Part shown: positions 11,281 through 23,438 of the stretch, one piece after another
Numbering within the stretch: position 1 is the stretch's first letter
Layout: each line of letters opens with the position of its first letter
From: Cerrena zonata
Taxonomy: Eukaryota > Basidiomycota > Agaricomycetes > Polyporales > Cerrenaceae
Direction of reading: 5' to 3'
NCBI GenBank assembly: GCA_038087015.1
Contig: JASBNA010000040.1
Location: 62,001-126,000 of the forward strand
Length of the DNA stretch: 64,000 nucleotides
The notes under the pieces: generated by a model
Databases searched by the model: none
The model's input: the letters and a program-made list of their open reading frames with translations, nothing else
What the model was told of the DNA's origin: nothing
Translations under genes and position numbers: made by a program

Positions 11281-13089
11281 ATGCCCTACATTGGCAGTCA
11301 TAACGTCTTTCCGCCCGATATTGTCAAACCTGGCACCTCATTTCGCAACCTCACGCAGGATGCTATTCGTGTACAAATTGCAGAGCATGAAGATGCGATT
11401 GCGAAACTGCAAGCGAAGATAGCGCATCATCACCGGGCGATAGCTCGATACCGAGGCTGCCTCAATGAAGTTGTTCCTCAAATTAACCGAGTCCTTCCGA
11501 CCGAGTTATTCTCCGAGATCTTCCTAGAGTGTAGTGCTTCACGTCAAGTCGTAGAACACCGTTTGAAGATGGACTTCTATCGCTGGCTCAAAGTCGCGCA
11601 TGTCTGTCGATCTTGGCGGAACATAGTGCTTTCTACGCCGCTGCTTTTTTCTTCCCTTCGGATACCCACAAAGCACACCTCCCATCTAGACGAATTTCTC
11701 CAGTTCTCTCGTCAAGCGAATCTGCATGTTCGACTTCTACAACCTATAACTCATCGCCAATCCGATAACCTCGGAGGGAATTGGAACCAAGTAGTTCCTC
11801 ACCTTCCTCGAACGGAGACTCTTACACTTTACGTGAAGCCGCCAAACCAGGAATGGCCCGTTTGTTCCACTTTAACCACTTTCGAGTGTACAATTCCGTC
11901 TACGGAGCCCAAATGGTTCCATAATCTGCACCACGTCATGCCAGCATTGCAGATATTGATTACGACCGTTGAGATCCTAGGATCTGATTGGTTATCCACG
12001 CCTCTCCCTCCAACGATCAGGACTCTAAAACTCGACCATACGACTGTTCGTCCACTGGGAAATATAGAGCAATTGGTGCAGAAGTGTACCGAATTACCCT
12101 CATTGGAGACGTTGGTATTTTCATCCCTACAACAAACCGACTACGCTAGCCTGGCTCCACATGATAGCGTTCCGCGTTTACTGGTAAGGCGTTTGAAATA
12201 TGTGTCCTTGTCAGGATCGTCTACCCCCATTCTGGAACTGTTACACCATATCAGTACTATCGAACGACTTGACTTGTCGTACACCAACGAGCTAAGCGGG
12301 GAGCACATCACGTCACTTTCGCATATTTTGGGAGAAAAGCTGCCACCAGTTGAACTTACGCCCACAACCAAGCCCACCTTTTCGACGCAGATCGCCATCA
12401 AGAGTTGGAAGCCTGATAGAGTTGGCTTTAAGCTGTTCATCTCAAGGTCCGATGGAGTCCACAAGAGTTTCTCTCCATCGTACGACGTACAGCTTGATTT
12501 TCCCGAAGACTCTTTGGACAGCATTCACACCTTGGCCCAATCATTGGGAAGCAGCCTATCATCCCGCCTTGTACTTGTCACGAAGTGCAAAATTACCTTG
12601 GAGGGTGGTTGTGATCGCTCAGAGGATGAGATAGACATCGTTCGTAATATCCTCACACACATACCGAACGTAACTTACTTGGACGTGGACCTTGGATATC
12701 CTCCCTCGCCGACACATACCACTGGGTTCGTCCTCGAGTTCGCCAGTATCTTAGACCCACAATACGACAGTTCCAAACCTATCCTCCTCCCGCACCTTCG
12801 TACTTGGTACATCAATGCAAGGGAGGGGACGTATCCCTTTAGCCATAAGACTATGTGGAACTCCCTCCGCATTTTCTTCACAAATCTTGCTTCCACTGTG
12901 CGTAATCGGAAGGAAGCCGGTCTAGGCGTGGAAACGCTCCTATTCAACGCTTCCAAGATTCGCCACAATCAGTGGTATCACGAAGAAAACCCTCACGAGG
13001 AACTCACGGCTCCTCTTCGTGAGTACGTTGCTCAGGTCGACGTTGTATCTCCACCAAGGCCTTATAGTGGAGCTACTATTAACAGGTGA
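11281..13089 (+). CDS. F-box protein with N-terminal coiled coil
   Basis: A single exon of 602 residues. The start is the first ATG after an in-frame TGA just upstream. Residues 25-60 form a short coiled coil (RVQIAEHEDAIAKLQAKI), followed by an F-box at about 70-120 (VLPTELFSEIFLECS and VAHVCRSWRNIV). The remainder is an LRR-like region with repeated hydrophobic patches (LRTLKLDHTTV, IERLDLSYTNEL). Proteins of this arrangement are strongly expanded in mushrooms. The F-box would bind Skp1 in an SCF ubiquitin ligase and the C-terminal part would pick substrates, but no substrate is known from the sequence. It lies 580 bases downstream of its disrupted paralogue in the same orientation, which points to tandem duplication. 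Confidence 0.88.
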   Translation: MPYIGSHNVFPPDIVKPGTSFRNLTQDAIRVQIAEHEDAIAKLQAKIAHHHRAIARYRGCLNEVVPQINRVLPTELFSEIFLECSASRQVVEHRLKMDFYRWLKVAHVCRSWRNIVLSTPLLFSSLRIPTKHTSHLDEFLQFSRQANLHVRLLQPITHRQSDNLGGNWNQVVPHLPRTETLTLYVKPPNQEWPVCSTLTTFECTIPSTEPKWFHNLHHVMPALQILITTVEILGSDWLSTPLPPTIRTLKLDHTTVRPLGNIEQLVQKCTELPSLETLVFSSLQQTDYASLAPHDSVPRLLVRRLKYVSLSGSSTPILELLHHISTIERLDLSYTNELSGEHITSLSHILGEKLPPVELTPTTKPTFSTQIAIKSWKPDRVGFKLFISRSDGVHKSFSPSYDVQLDFPEDSLDSIHTLAQSLGSSLSSRLVLVTKCKITLEGGCDRSEDEIDIVRNILTHIPNVTYLDVDLGYPPSPTHTTGFVLEFASILDPQYDSSKPILLPHLRTWYINAREGTYPFSHKTMWNSLRIFFTNLASTVRNRKEAGLGVETLLFNASKIRHNQWYHEENPHEELTAPLREYVAQVDVVSPPRPYSGATINR

Positions 13090-13731
13090 TTGGATCACAG
13101 TGCGTAGAATGCGTAGAGGGTTTGCTGGGATCGATTACAGACATGGATAGTCGTCTTCAGCAGGTAGTTACGATTTTCCCTCTTTCGGAGTCTATTTCAT
13201 CTTGCATATAACATGGATGATAAAATTGGACACTCTGTCTCCATGTTGCAAATGCATCTTTTGACGAGAATGGTTCAGGATACCTACCATTGTTTTTATT
13301 CAACCGTGCATTTTTAGTCCTTGGTATTTGGGTTTTAGTATAGGTTTTTTTCTTGGTTCTTACGTTTCGAAACTATTTCTTGGTCTTATTTCCTGGTCTT
13401 ATACTTCTTTAATAACATTCGTACGTACCGTAGCATGCATCGTTACTTTGACATTTGGAATACTTCTTGTATATACACTTATGAACATCGATTCTACTTG
13501 ATATGTAGGTTGCGAGTAAGTCAGTTCGATGCACTTCTCATTGAGGGTTTCTCTGCCATTCACGGATAAAAGACTTCTCGCCTAGAGCTTCTTTCTAAAA
13601 CTCACTATCAAGAGGTCGAAAGAAGTTAATTAGATTACGAGATACTGTACATACCGAGAACACATTCGTTGTACAATAAGTACATTTTTGTAAGTAAAAC
13701 AAACCGAAAGCAAGGTAGTAAAGATACCCAG
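13090..13731. other. intergenic, T-rich, between convergent genes
   Basis: Shared 3' flank of the F-box gene and the orphan 350-aa gene. It contains several T-runs around 13290-13420 and no gene that I can support. Confidence 0.5.
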
Positions 13732-14784
13732 TCAATGTCCTTGAAGCTGATGTACAGCATCTCCACCTTTCCTCCAAAGACTCCCCACAAATCGTGACAG
13801 TCCGAAGAACGTGCCGACGTTCGGAACATTCAACATGGCTGGGACCGAATACACTGGTGACGATAAGATGCCTAACCCGTTCTTGATGGACTTGAGAGCG
13901 TTACGAGGTTCGTTGGATAGCACAAAGAGCCTCAGGATGCCATGAGGGGTGTCATCCTCTGAAGAATCTTCCTTTTCAATAGGGTGGTCTATACGTAAAA
14001 CGGTTGTTTGTGATTCGTCTCCGTTCTCTATGCCTAGTAGACCGCTTTGTCCTGGGAAGAGAATAGAATCGGATGAAGATGTGGTAAGTAACCTAAGGGC
14101 GGGATCATCTAGATCCAATCCTAGCCAGGAAGCGAAGAAGGATAGAAGAGGGATTCGAATCCGTGGATGTGGAGTGTCAGAGGAACGATAGGAAGACAAT
14201 GACTTGTAACTGATATTACTATCAGCTCGTGCTCGCTGGTACCCTTCCTCGAGTGCATCAAAAATGCGTGCTCGTGCCAGAGGGGGACGTCCGATAGAAG
14301 AGTTTAGCTGAGAGGGCACGAAACGAATGGCTTCGATTTGTGGATGGTAAATATCCCACCGACTCATACGCTCTACAGCTGCCTCCAGCTCAAGCGTCCT
14401 CTCTGCATCTGCGCCCTCCGAGTCCGCTGTCCAGTCCCAAACCTCCACATCGACGTCCAACTGGGATGGGGATAAAGAACGACTGTGGTCACGTGAAGAG
14501 TATTCAAAACTATCCAGGACGTAGCTTGATCCTGAAGCATCGGTGGTGTGACTAAGGGTCCGTTCACGCGACCCACCCGGTGAACTAATGGTCAGGTCGG
14601 TGGGTACGGAGTATAGAGAAGAGCCACTCGGACTCGGGGGTATAGAAGAAGGGTTTGGGAAGAGATAGATGGATCGCTCGGGATCCAATGTCAATATGCT
14701 TTCTTCGAGTCCTTCTTGTACATTGGGTGGGGCATGAATGGGCGTAGCTTGACTTGAACGGCGTGGAATGAAATACGCTGCCAT
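13732..14784 (-). CDS. orphan 350-aa protein, function unknown
   Basis: A single exon of 350 residues starting at a good ATG (MAAYFIPRRSSQATPI). The N-terminal 130 residues are Ser/Pro-rich and probably disordered. A middle part (about 130-180) has WDIYHPQIEAIRFVP and PPLARARIFDALEEGY. The C-terminal 120 residues look folded, with IPLLSFFASWLGLDLDDPALR, HGILRLFVLSNEPRNALKSI and NVGTFFGLSRFVGSLWRKGG. I recognise no family. There is no signal peptide and no clear membrane helix. A decayed copy of its last 45 codons lies at 50824 on the other strand, which supports the view that this is a real gene whose 3' part was once copied. Confidence 0.72.
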   Translation of the reverse strand: MAAYFIPRRSSQATPIHAPPNVQEGLEESILTLDPERSIYLFPNPSSIPPSPSGSSLYSVPTDLTISSPGGSRERTLSHTTDASGSSYVLDSFEYSSRDHSRSLSPSQLDVDVEVWDWTADSEGADAERTLELEAAVERMSRWDIYHPQIEAIRFVPSQLNSSIGRPPLARARIFDALEEGYQRARADSNISYKSLSSYRSSDTPHPRIRIPLLSFFASWLGLDLDDPALRLLTTSSSDSILFPGQSGLLGIENGDESQTTVLRIDHPIEKEDSSEDDTPHGILRLFVLSNEPRNALKSIKNGLGILSSPVYSVPAMLNVPNVGTFFGLSRFVGSLWRKGGDAVHQLQGH

Positions 14785-15770
14785 GATGGGGTGTTATCTA
14801 TATTGCTAAAACTAGAGTGCTTTCCATCGCCACCTCTTCACGAGGAGTATTATGAACCTATAAAATGGTAAAGATAATGTGAGTGAGAGATATGTTAGTA
14901 AACGATTAAACTAGCCCAATATTATCTCAGGACTATATTGGGTGTTGTGAAAGTTTGCAAACAACCCAAGGTCCGAGTCCGACAGTCCAGTGCGATTCCG
15001 AGTGGGCCCCTCGAGGATCGAGAACGCCACGTGGATTTTGGCGATCATACATCATATCTCCGGGGAAGGTCTAATGGTTCGTTAGCGCCTGGGGGTCTTT
15101 CCACCACTACCATCCGCATATTCTGCATAGGCTACTGACATATTGAGTATTCTCTCATAGCACTCACAGAATATACCTTTCATTTTATTCAAAATATCTA
15201 AACCGTCACGGCTCTGCGAAGTCCTGCAGGGATGCTACTTGACGACTCACAGGAACGCTATCATCCTGGACAACACGCCCCGAACACGCGTTACGCCGGT
15301 TATCCGTTCCACCAAGAACCCACCCTCTTCATTTATCATAGCACATTCCAACACCCAAATAGCATATCATAGCACCCCCAAAGGTCCGGAGGCGTATTCC
15401 GTGAAAGTATAGCCCCATATACATTTTCCCAGCTCCGATATAACTTTCCAGAGTATCCAGAAGCCAAGTGTCACAGCTTTAAAGATGAACGCCTCGTTGT
15501 TCTTGGATCTTCCTCGAGCCGGGTCATTCCAGCAAGGGCTCTGCGTGTTCGTATTTGCTTGAACCACACTTGTAAGCCCCACCAGGCTGCGCGTCACCTC
15601 CTCGTTCTCCTCTTACCTCTTACCTTCACGTTCCCTTACCTATCATACGCATACCCTGGTTCCGAAACCTCCTGTCTCAGTTTGTTGAATCTTTTGCTCA
15701 ACTGTACGTGCCTTTTCAGCTCTTTCTTAAGTGTGGAAGCTCATAGCTAAATGGAATTTCTAGATTCAAC
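14785..15770. other. intergenic between divergent genes
   Basis: Holds the promoters of the orphan gene (left) and the 7TM gene (right). No supported coding exon was found. Short open frames here do not splice to anything. Confidence 0.5.
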
Positions 15771-17366
15771 ATGAGTCAGCCCGTTGCTGGTACCTCTGCA
15801 GAATTGTCTGCATACCTCTTCTTCAACATCGCAGCCGGACATGTCGCATTACCAGTCCTCGCTGCGACTCTTCTCTTCTCTACGACGGCTAGACAACATT
15901 TCACCATGATCAACCTTTGCTTCGCATGGATTATTACAGGTGTCAGTGGAACCCTCTTGTAGGTAGTTGTGCACAAATACGAGTGTACGGTAGCATGACA
16001 TCCGTCCCTCAGGTTTTATGTTGGGAAGCACACTGGACCTGAACCGGGCTCATCGATCTGCTTGGCACAGGCGTCGCTCATGGACAGTCTTCCCATGCTG
16101 TAAGTCTATTATCGTTATTTCTCAAATCTTGAACAACCGTTTAATGTCATATTTCAGCACCAGTATGGTCACGCTTTCCCTTGTCTTCAATCTCTGGAAG
16201 ACCATAATTACGGATGAAGAGCTTTTCATACGTACCAGGAAGGTGATAATATATAATCTTGGTGTAAGTGGTCTCCTAGGATCATTCATCCATATGTATG
16301 ATTACTTACTATTAAGCAAATTAGCTTCTATTCGCTCCTTACATCATGTTCACCATTTTTATTGCCATCACCGTCGTTGTAAGTTATCTCTGAATAACTG
16401 GAAGTCATTGCTTTAACTAGTCCTCTTTCGTTCCTACTAGCTGGGTCGCAAGCACGGTGATGATGTCACCCGAGAGTCGCAGTTTTTCTACTGCTCCCTA
16501 AATTGGGAACCACTGTACGTCTCTAGACCCGACCTGGAGTTATAACGTCACTCATGAAGCATGCAGGACTCTAGCTATTTCCATTCTCTCCACCCTAGTC
16601 TCTATCGTCACGCTCGGTATAGAAGGTGCGTCAACACCATGACCCAACTTATTAAATAACTTTCAGACTGAAGGCATACCTTCCGTTTCTAGCACACTTT
16701 ATATTTTGGCTCAGGCGTCACTGGGGTGCAATTTGCAAGTCTGGTTTCATTGAAGAAATTGATCTACACCTGTATTCTCGTATTGGGATCTTCACTCTTT
16801 ACCAAGCTACATCGATTGTGTGAGTGACCCTTATGATCTTTCGAATCGTCATACATGTATCTGACATATCTGAAGTCTTAACCTAGTCTCGTTGGAGCAC
16901 AACTTGGGCGTCTTGCCGCAGATGTTCTCTGCTTCGGGTGTGTATTTCCTCGTTGACAATATCTCTGTGACTAAAAGAGGGTACCTCATCTAGTCGGCCT
17001 CGTTCTTTTCCTCCTCATAGCTTCTCACCCAGTAAGTCCCATCTACTCTCTTAAGACAGGCCACACACTGACTACCGCCCATCCTTTCAGGTCATCATCC
17101 ACACCTGGTCCTTCAGACGCTCCGCAAACAAGCAATCTCTCCCATGGTACGGGCACTCACAACCCGAAGAACCAACTATCCGCATCAGACACGCATCAGA
17201 AGCGACTGCCGACACTGGTACTTCCACGACATTGACCATGAAAGATTATTACGAGCGAAAGCTCGGCCCCAATGGTCATGGTGTTACGGTCATTGGAAGG
17301 CCTGAGGAGGCATTTGCTAGGCCGCCAGGAAAGCAGAGGTCTACAATTTCCACTTGGGGGTTCTGA
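15771..17366 (+). CDS. seven-transmembrane protein of an agaricomycete family
   Basis: Ten exons, 15771..15958, 16013..16099, 16158..16242, 16325..16378, 16441..16514, 16567..16625, 16715..16819, 16887..16937, 16994..17031 and 17091..17366, give 338 residues. The start MSQPVAGTSAELSAYLFFNI fits a family I know from mushrooms: an extracellular N-terminus, a first helix reading AAGHVALPVLAATLLF, the loop motif GPEPGSSICLAQASLM with its conserved cysteine, then further helices (LLFAPYIMFTIFIAITVV, LAISILSTLVSIVTLGI, VGLVLFLLIASHP) and a hydrophilic C-terminal tail of about 80 residues. The layout resembles a G-protein-coupled receptor, but ligand and coupling are unknown. Helix 3 is weakly represented, so one internal splice site may differ from my model. 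Confidence 0.8.
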
Positions 17367-17665
17367 GTGGGGCTTGAAGCTTGATGCCGATAACTGAATC
17401 TTGTTTGGAGATGAGGTGGTGTTATGCTGCTAATGACCAACACGACGCTAACGCGTTTTCGGACTTTGTACACTAGTAGTACCTTATGTGATTTGCCATG
17501 TAGTGTTAACGGACTTCACGATCTTCTTGTACTGTTACTTACGACGACTCTTATGATAGCGTTGACGTTTTCCACGAGTGTGACTATACATACACAGCGA
17601 CATAGAAATGTAGCGAGCAGAAACTATGATACAAATATGAAGCACGAATAGTATAGCGCCGCGAC

Positions 17666-18383
17666 TCAGGCACCTTTAGCATCATACCTGAGTTTCTCCA
17701 AATTCTGGATACCCTCAGTTTCCTGAGCGAACCATCGCTGAGAACTATGGACGAAGTAGACCATAGCAGGTGTCGCTAACCACCAGACTACATCGACCCA
17801 GCTATTGCCCGAGAATAGAGACAGTAGTGCTGGAGCGACGGAGAGTCCGTATAGAATTGAGTACCCTATTGGTAAGAGTAGGATATACGGAGAACTCCTA
17901 ATCTTCTGCAGGGATTGTCGAATAGGGTTGGAAAGAGGGAGGAGATGGATGCTCAGGTTAGCGTGATAGAACAGGTTGAGTATAGTCCAGAGGTTGGGAA
18001 GTGGGACTGAAGTTGGGGGGATTAGTTCCGAGGTGATCAAAGGGGCTATTGGAGGTTCTTTGTCGGCTTTCATGAGGTAGATGCATTGGCTATAGTTCGA
18101 GGCTGCGTAAGCTTGAATGCGCAGTGCATGTTGGAGAGAACGTACAGTATAGACGATAGTCCTATGAGAGCTTGGAGGACCATGAGATACTGTGCATTAT
18201 GCACGTCACTCTCCTCCTTTAACTTTTGGATCAATTCTTCCTGTTCTAGAGTGGTGACATCATGATGATTAGTCGAAGGAACTTGGACGCCTTGCCTTGC
18301 CTACCTTGTTCGTCAAGAATATGTTGATCCTCCTCCTGTGTATCTTCCGAGAATTTGAAAGGTATCCTTTGGCGAACGGACAT
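17666..18383 (-). CDS. small integral membrane protein, function unknown
   Basis: Three exons, 18305..18383, 18146..18245 and 17666..18089, give 200 residues. The start MSVRQRIPFKFSEDTQEEDQ is preferred over an upstream in-frame ATG because it gives a typical charged cytosolic N-terminus. A short coiled segment (EQEELIQKLKEESD) precedes three hydrophobic stretches: around YLMVLQALIGLSSIL, YILLLPIGYSILYGLSVAPA and VDVVWWLATPAMVYFV. The end is charged (ETEGIQNLEKLRYD). I do not recognise the family. The last intron acceptor was chosen because the nearer one runs into a stop. The gene is divergent from RIO1, with 241 bases between the starts. Confidence 0.72.
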
Positions 18384-18624
18384 TATGAAACAGAAAGAGA
18401 GCCTATAGTAAGAGATGAAAGTTGCAAGCAAAGGGCATGTTCAGACACGGAGGCCGAGAGAGATGCATCTGGACTTGCCTTTTCCGACCAAGATCGCATC
18501 AGCAGCCAATCAGCTTCCGAGTTGGCCAAATTGTGGAAATCTCGATCTTCAAAGCTCTCTTCCGCTACCTGGACCTACACTCGAGTCCGTTCCATCACAG
18601 AACCCTTGGCTCTATTTATCAAAT
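18384..18624. promoter_or_regulatory. shared divergent promoter region
   Basis: Only 241 bases separate the start of the minus-strand membrane protein from the RIO1 start, so both promoters and 5' leaders must overlap here. No clear TATA box was seen. The RIO1 frame stays open through most of this stretch, so an upstream RIO1 start cannot be excluded. Confidence 0.5.
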
Positions 18625-20825
18625 ATGTCAAATATCGCGGGAGAACCCATCGAGGATGGTCAATTTGACGATGCACCAGAGGATCAAGTTCCTCCCCAAA
18701 CCCCAAATCCGGCCCCTCAAGTAGATCTTAGAGAGGGGCACACTTATATCGACGATGAAAATATCCTAGAATGGTCTGAGGAAAGCTCTGACGAAGAGGA
18801 AGATGCCTTTGACGTCGAAGAAGACCAAATGGAAGCCGAAGCTTTCGAAACCTTGAGAGCAGAAGACGAAGATTGGGAGATTGCAGAACGAGGTATGTAA
18901 GCTCCACCAGATAGCTTATTCTTAAAAACGAATGAACCAATATAGACTTCACGAAACAGTATAATCGTCTAAGACAGCATGTTGCTGTGCGAACTGGTGC
19001 TGCTCAAGGTGTTCGCTCTGCTGGGTCGAATAATGCTAGTGTGGCTGCTCTCCCTGCCGTAAATCGACCACGGCCTACAAAACCCTCTGCGCCGAAGGAG
19101 GGAGCTCAAGGCGCTGATCATACGAAGGACAAGACTGAGAATCAACTCCAGGCACTGTCGAAATATTCATCCAGGTTACGGAATTTGGACATGCCTTACG
19201 ACCTTGGTGTAGGCGTGAATAGGAAGGGTCCTTCTGCCTCTGCGAATCAAAAGGACAAAAGTGATCGTGCTACAAATGAACAAGTCCTCGATCCTAGGAC
19301 TAGGATCATCTTGTTCAAGATGATCGGACGAGGCCTGTTATTCGAAGTTAACGGTTGCGTGAGCACGGGAAAGGAGGTATGCATATACTCTACAATCATA
19401 ATAATATTTCCTCGCATCTTACAAAGCACTCAGGCAAACGTATATCACGCTGTCTCACCAGATCAACGTCACCTTGCCTTAAAGATTTACAAAACGTCAA
19501 TTTTGGTCTTCAAAGATCGAGATCGTTACGTTTCTGGCGAATATCGCTTCAGGAAGGGTTATAGGTAACTTGCATTCTATTATTCTTGTATGTACGGTAT
19601 TTAACAAAGTCCCTAGTCGACACAACCCTCGTAAAATGGTCCGCGTCTGGGCCGAAAAAGAAATGCGAAATCTCAAACGCCTACAAACCGCTGGTATTCG
19701 CTGTCCAGACCCTATGGAAGTCCGTGAAAACGTGCTTGTGATGAGCTTCATTGGGGATAAAGAGGGATGGTCAGTCGACCCAGTGAACCATAACATACAA
19801 CATGTTGACCTATTTATTCTGAAGGGCATCCCCTCGTCTAAAAGACGCAGACATACCCACGTCTGCACATACCGAACTATACGTCGAACTGATCCTCATG
19901 GTCCGCCGAATGTTCCACGAATGCAAACTCGTCCACGCCGATCTGTCCGAGTACAATATCCTATACCACATCGAACACCCTACCCCCTCTCCATCTTGTG
20001 AATCTGAACAACAAACAGACGAACATCCCGAACAGCGAGGTCACCTCGTCATCATCGACGTCTCCCAATCAGTCGAACACGACCACCCGCACGCATTCGA
20101 TTTCCTTCGCGCAGATGTCCGTAACGTTGAAGATTTCTTCTCGAAGCGTGGAGCCCGGACTCTCGGTTTACGTCGTACCTTTGAGTTTATCACTACCCCC
20201 ACGCTAGAAGGTGAAGGTGACGAAGAGACGATCTTGAAGAAACGTATGGAGGAAGCCGAGCAAACACCAGAAGAAAAATCTCAAGATAATCAATCCTCTG
20301 AGAATGGAAAAGTCGATGATGAGGTGTTCATGAAGGCGTATATCCCTCGTACATTGAACGAGGTGTTCGATCCCGAGCGTGATGTGGGGGCTCTAGCGAG
20401 GGGAGAAGGAAAGGGGTTGATTTACAAAGACACGATTGGGATTGTTGCACCAAAAGAGAAGGACGAGATCCCAGATCGGAAAGTGCATTTCGACGGTAGT
20501 GCGGTCAGTGCTCAGGAGGACAGCGAAGATGAGAGTGGGGATGAGTCGGAGGAGGGTGAGGACTCTGACGGTGAAGAGGGGGAGGAAGGGTTTACGGAGC
20601 GAAAGCCTAGAGGTCATCGACACGAAGATAAAGAGGCCAAGAAGGTAATGTCTTTACCACCATTGTGTTTGACAGGCACCCGCCCGTTCTGTTTGCTGAC
20701 AACCATCAATGTCTCCTTAGGAACGTAAGAAAACCGTCAAGGCAGAAGCTAGAGAGAAGCGAAAACACAAGATACCAAAAGCCGAAAAGAAACGGAAGGT
20801 GAAAACGACAGCACGAGGGAAGTAG
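18625..20825 (+). CDS. RIO1: RIO1 atypical serine kinase (40S ribosome maturation)
   Basis: Six exons, 18625..18892, 18946..19376, 19434..19564, 19617..19769, 19825..20644 and 20721..20825, give 635 residues. RIO1 is an atypical kinase/ATPase that releases late 40S assembly factors in the cytoplasm. The order is an acidic N-terminus, then the RIO domain: STGKEANVYHA (ATP loop, about residues 229-238), [31 protein letters not shown], catalytic [11 protein letters not shown] with Asp367 and Asn372, and [13 protein letters not shown] with the metal-binding Asp406. The C-terminal 150 residues are acidic, then strongly basic ([14 protein letters not shown]), as in other fungal RIO1 proteins. It is longer than yeast RIO1 because of the acidic tails. 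The start is the first ATG giving a compact acidic N-terminus. Confidence 0.95.
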
Positions 20826-20993
20826 ATGGTCTAGGCTCCAGGTGTTCAACGTTGGACATTTGTGATCCTTGGGAAACCGACCAGAGTGGGAACGACTGTA
20901 TTAAGTGTAAAATGTCTTCGACACATGTACTTTTGTGATCTGTAGCAAGTAGTAATAGCTCTATACTTCTATCCAGAACTCCATATACTTTTT

Positions 20994-23438
20994 TTACGCA
21001 TCCGTAATGCATCCCTGGCTGGCATCCTCCACAACCTTGACGTATTTATAAAGCGTGCCGCTGCTGACCTTGAGAGGCGGTGCCTTCCAGAGTTTACGTC
21101 TTCGCTCGAGTTCTTCCTCAGGGACCTCCAACTTAATCGTGTTCGCAACGGCGTCCACGGAAATGATATCGCCATCCTGAACAAGGGCAATAGGTCCGCC
21201 GACTTGAGCCTCAGGAACGACATGACCAATGCAGAAGCCGTGACTCCTATAGAAATGGCAGATAGAACAGAATAATCAGATTCTATCGATCCCAAATGGC
21301 CCCTTTATCCCGAGGTACTGAGAAACCACCTACCCTCCGCTGAATCGACCATCTGTCAGACACGCGACATCCTTCCCAAGCCCGGCTCCCATGATCAAGC
21401 TCGTAGGCTTCAACATCTCAGGCATACCTAACAAAGTTTATCAAATTCGCTTAGCAAACAAAGGAACAGGGAAACGGTGCCAATGATAGGCCTGTGCTTA
21501 CCCGGTCCTCCTTTTGGTCCGAGATAACGCAATACGACTACGGTCTTCTCGCCTTTCTTGATCGATCCACTCTCGACGGCGGCGACAAACTCGTCCTCCG
21601 TGTCGAATGCCCGTGCCTTTCCAGTGAAGCCGAGGCCCTCCTTACCAGTAATTTTGGCAACAGCTCCGCCGGGAGCGAGGTTACCTCTCAAAATTCTAGG
21701 CGAAATTCAGTATCCATCCTGAATGATGAAATAACGTTAAACAACAATAGACACATACCGTAAGTGCCCAGTCTCCTTGATTGGCTTGTCGAGCGGCCGA
21801 ATTACATCTTGTTCCGTGAGCGACAGTTCGCCGTGCTCATGGGTCCATCGCTCCAAGTTTTCACCCAGCGTCCGTCCAGTTACGGTCATATTGCCCCCGT
21901 CGATCAACTTGTTCTTCAACAGATAGGCCAGAACCTCTGTAAACCATTCAATTCAATTTTCGGCAACAATTTCCGAGGTCAGGAACAAGAGACGCACTAG
22001 GAATTCCCCCGATTTTGTAAACATCTTCCTAAAAGGATTTTCTCAGTATCGTATGGTTTTTTTCTTCTTTCTGCATTTTTTCCGTACTCACCATGACATA
22101 CCTGCCCGACGGTTTCAGGTCAGCAATGAACGGTGTCCGGTCAGACACAGCCTGGAAGTCCTCGAGAGTCAATTTGATCCCGACAGAATGAGCAATGGCA
22201 ATCAAATGCAAGACGGCGTTAGTAGAGCCTCCGAGGATCATCGTCAATACCTGCGCGGATAGACCAAATGGGGTCAGAGGGCCTCGAAGAGCGTACTAAC
22301 GGAAGTAGCTAGCGCACCATAGCGTTCTCAAATGCAGATCGGGTCATGATATCTCTCGGGAGTATATTCTTTTCCAAGAGGTTGAGCATCGCGGTGCCGA
22401 CGGTAGTGCATTCCTTCCGTTTTTCGGGGCTTTCTGCAGGGAATGAAGATGATCCAGGTAAGGTCATACCGAGGGCCTCAGAGGCGCTCGCCATTGTATT
22501 GGCAGTGTACATCTACGAAATAGGGAGACATTAATTCGGGGGCGTGACAAGAAATAGGAGAGAAAAGCTATACTTACGCCACCGCAAGCGCCAGGTCCGG
22601 GGCAAGAGTGGCGAACAGTGTTATAGCGTTCTTTCTCAGCAGCCTCAGTCTTTCCGTCTTGAAGATATTTACCGTACGACTGGAATGCAGAAACAACATC
22701 GAGTTGTGGAGCACCTTCACATGAGCCTGCGCGAATAGTGCCGCCGTACACCATAAGACCGGGACGGTTTAATCTACCGACTTTGGCGGAAACTCAGTAA
22801 TATGTCGGAAAGTGGTTTAATGAGAAACATACGAGCCATGAGAACACCGGGCATATTTTTGTCACAACCAGGGACGACAACAACACCGTCAAGCCAGTGA
22901 CCGCCAGCTGCAGTCTCGACTTGATCTGCTATAAGGTCGCGGGATTGCAGCGAGTATCGCATGCCAGTAGTACCCATACTGATACCATCGCTAACACCAA
23001 CGGTACCGAACTGGTAGCCAATGATACCCTTTTCGACCAAAGACTTCTTAACTTCTTGGCCGAGCCCAAGCAGGTGACCGTTACATCTATTAATGATTAA
23101 CGTTTAGAAACGGTTAACAACTAGGCACTTTTAGGAACGCACGGGTTGCCTTCATACCTACACGCACTAGTTAATTACGCGACATAAAGAATGTCAAAGA
23201 CATACCAAACACTTGCTACACCAACCATAGGCTTGTTAAAGTCCGCATCACTACTTACACCATCCGTAGCGTACAGCATGGCCTGACTCGCGCCCTGCGT
23301 TTTTGGCTGAGTGACAGTCCGGCTGTATTTGTTCAAGACTGGAGCATCTGCATTCTGTCTTGTTGAAGTCGAGAATGTTCTTGGGTTAGATACCAGTCTG
23401 CCATGCCGTCTGGGGAGAGCTGAAGGTCGAACACGCAT
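20994..23438 (-). CDS. ILV3: mitochondrial dihydroxyacid dehydratase
   Basis: Eleven exons give 602 residues: 23206..23438, 23143..23157, 22833..23086, 22578..22780, 22318..22512, 22092..22250, 21998..22028, 21759..21936, 21502..21695, 21334..21427 and 20994..21246. The enzyme dehydrates dihydroxy acids to 2-keto acids, the third step of valine and isoleucine synthesis. The N-terminus ([17 protein letters not shown]) is a good mitochondrial presequence. Another in-frame ATG lies 21 bases upstream. The three iron-sulfur cysteines are present: NPCNG (Cys84), PGCDKNMPG (Cys157) and GACGGMYTANTM (Cys233). [10 protein letters not shown], the C-terminal MPEMLKPTS and [16 protein letters not shown] also match. 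A 15-nt microexon encodes the residues just before Cys84. The gene is convergent with RIO1, with 168 bases between stops. Confidence 0.97.

Noticed and set aside
18415..18624. RIO1 start at an upstream in-frame ATG
   Set aside because: It would overlap the short divergent promoter and add residues unlike known RIO1 N-termini.
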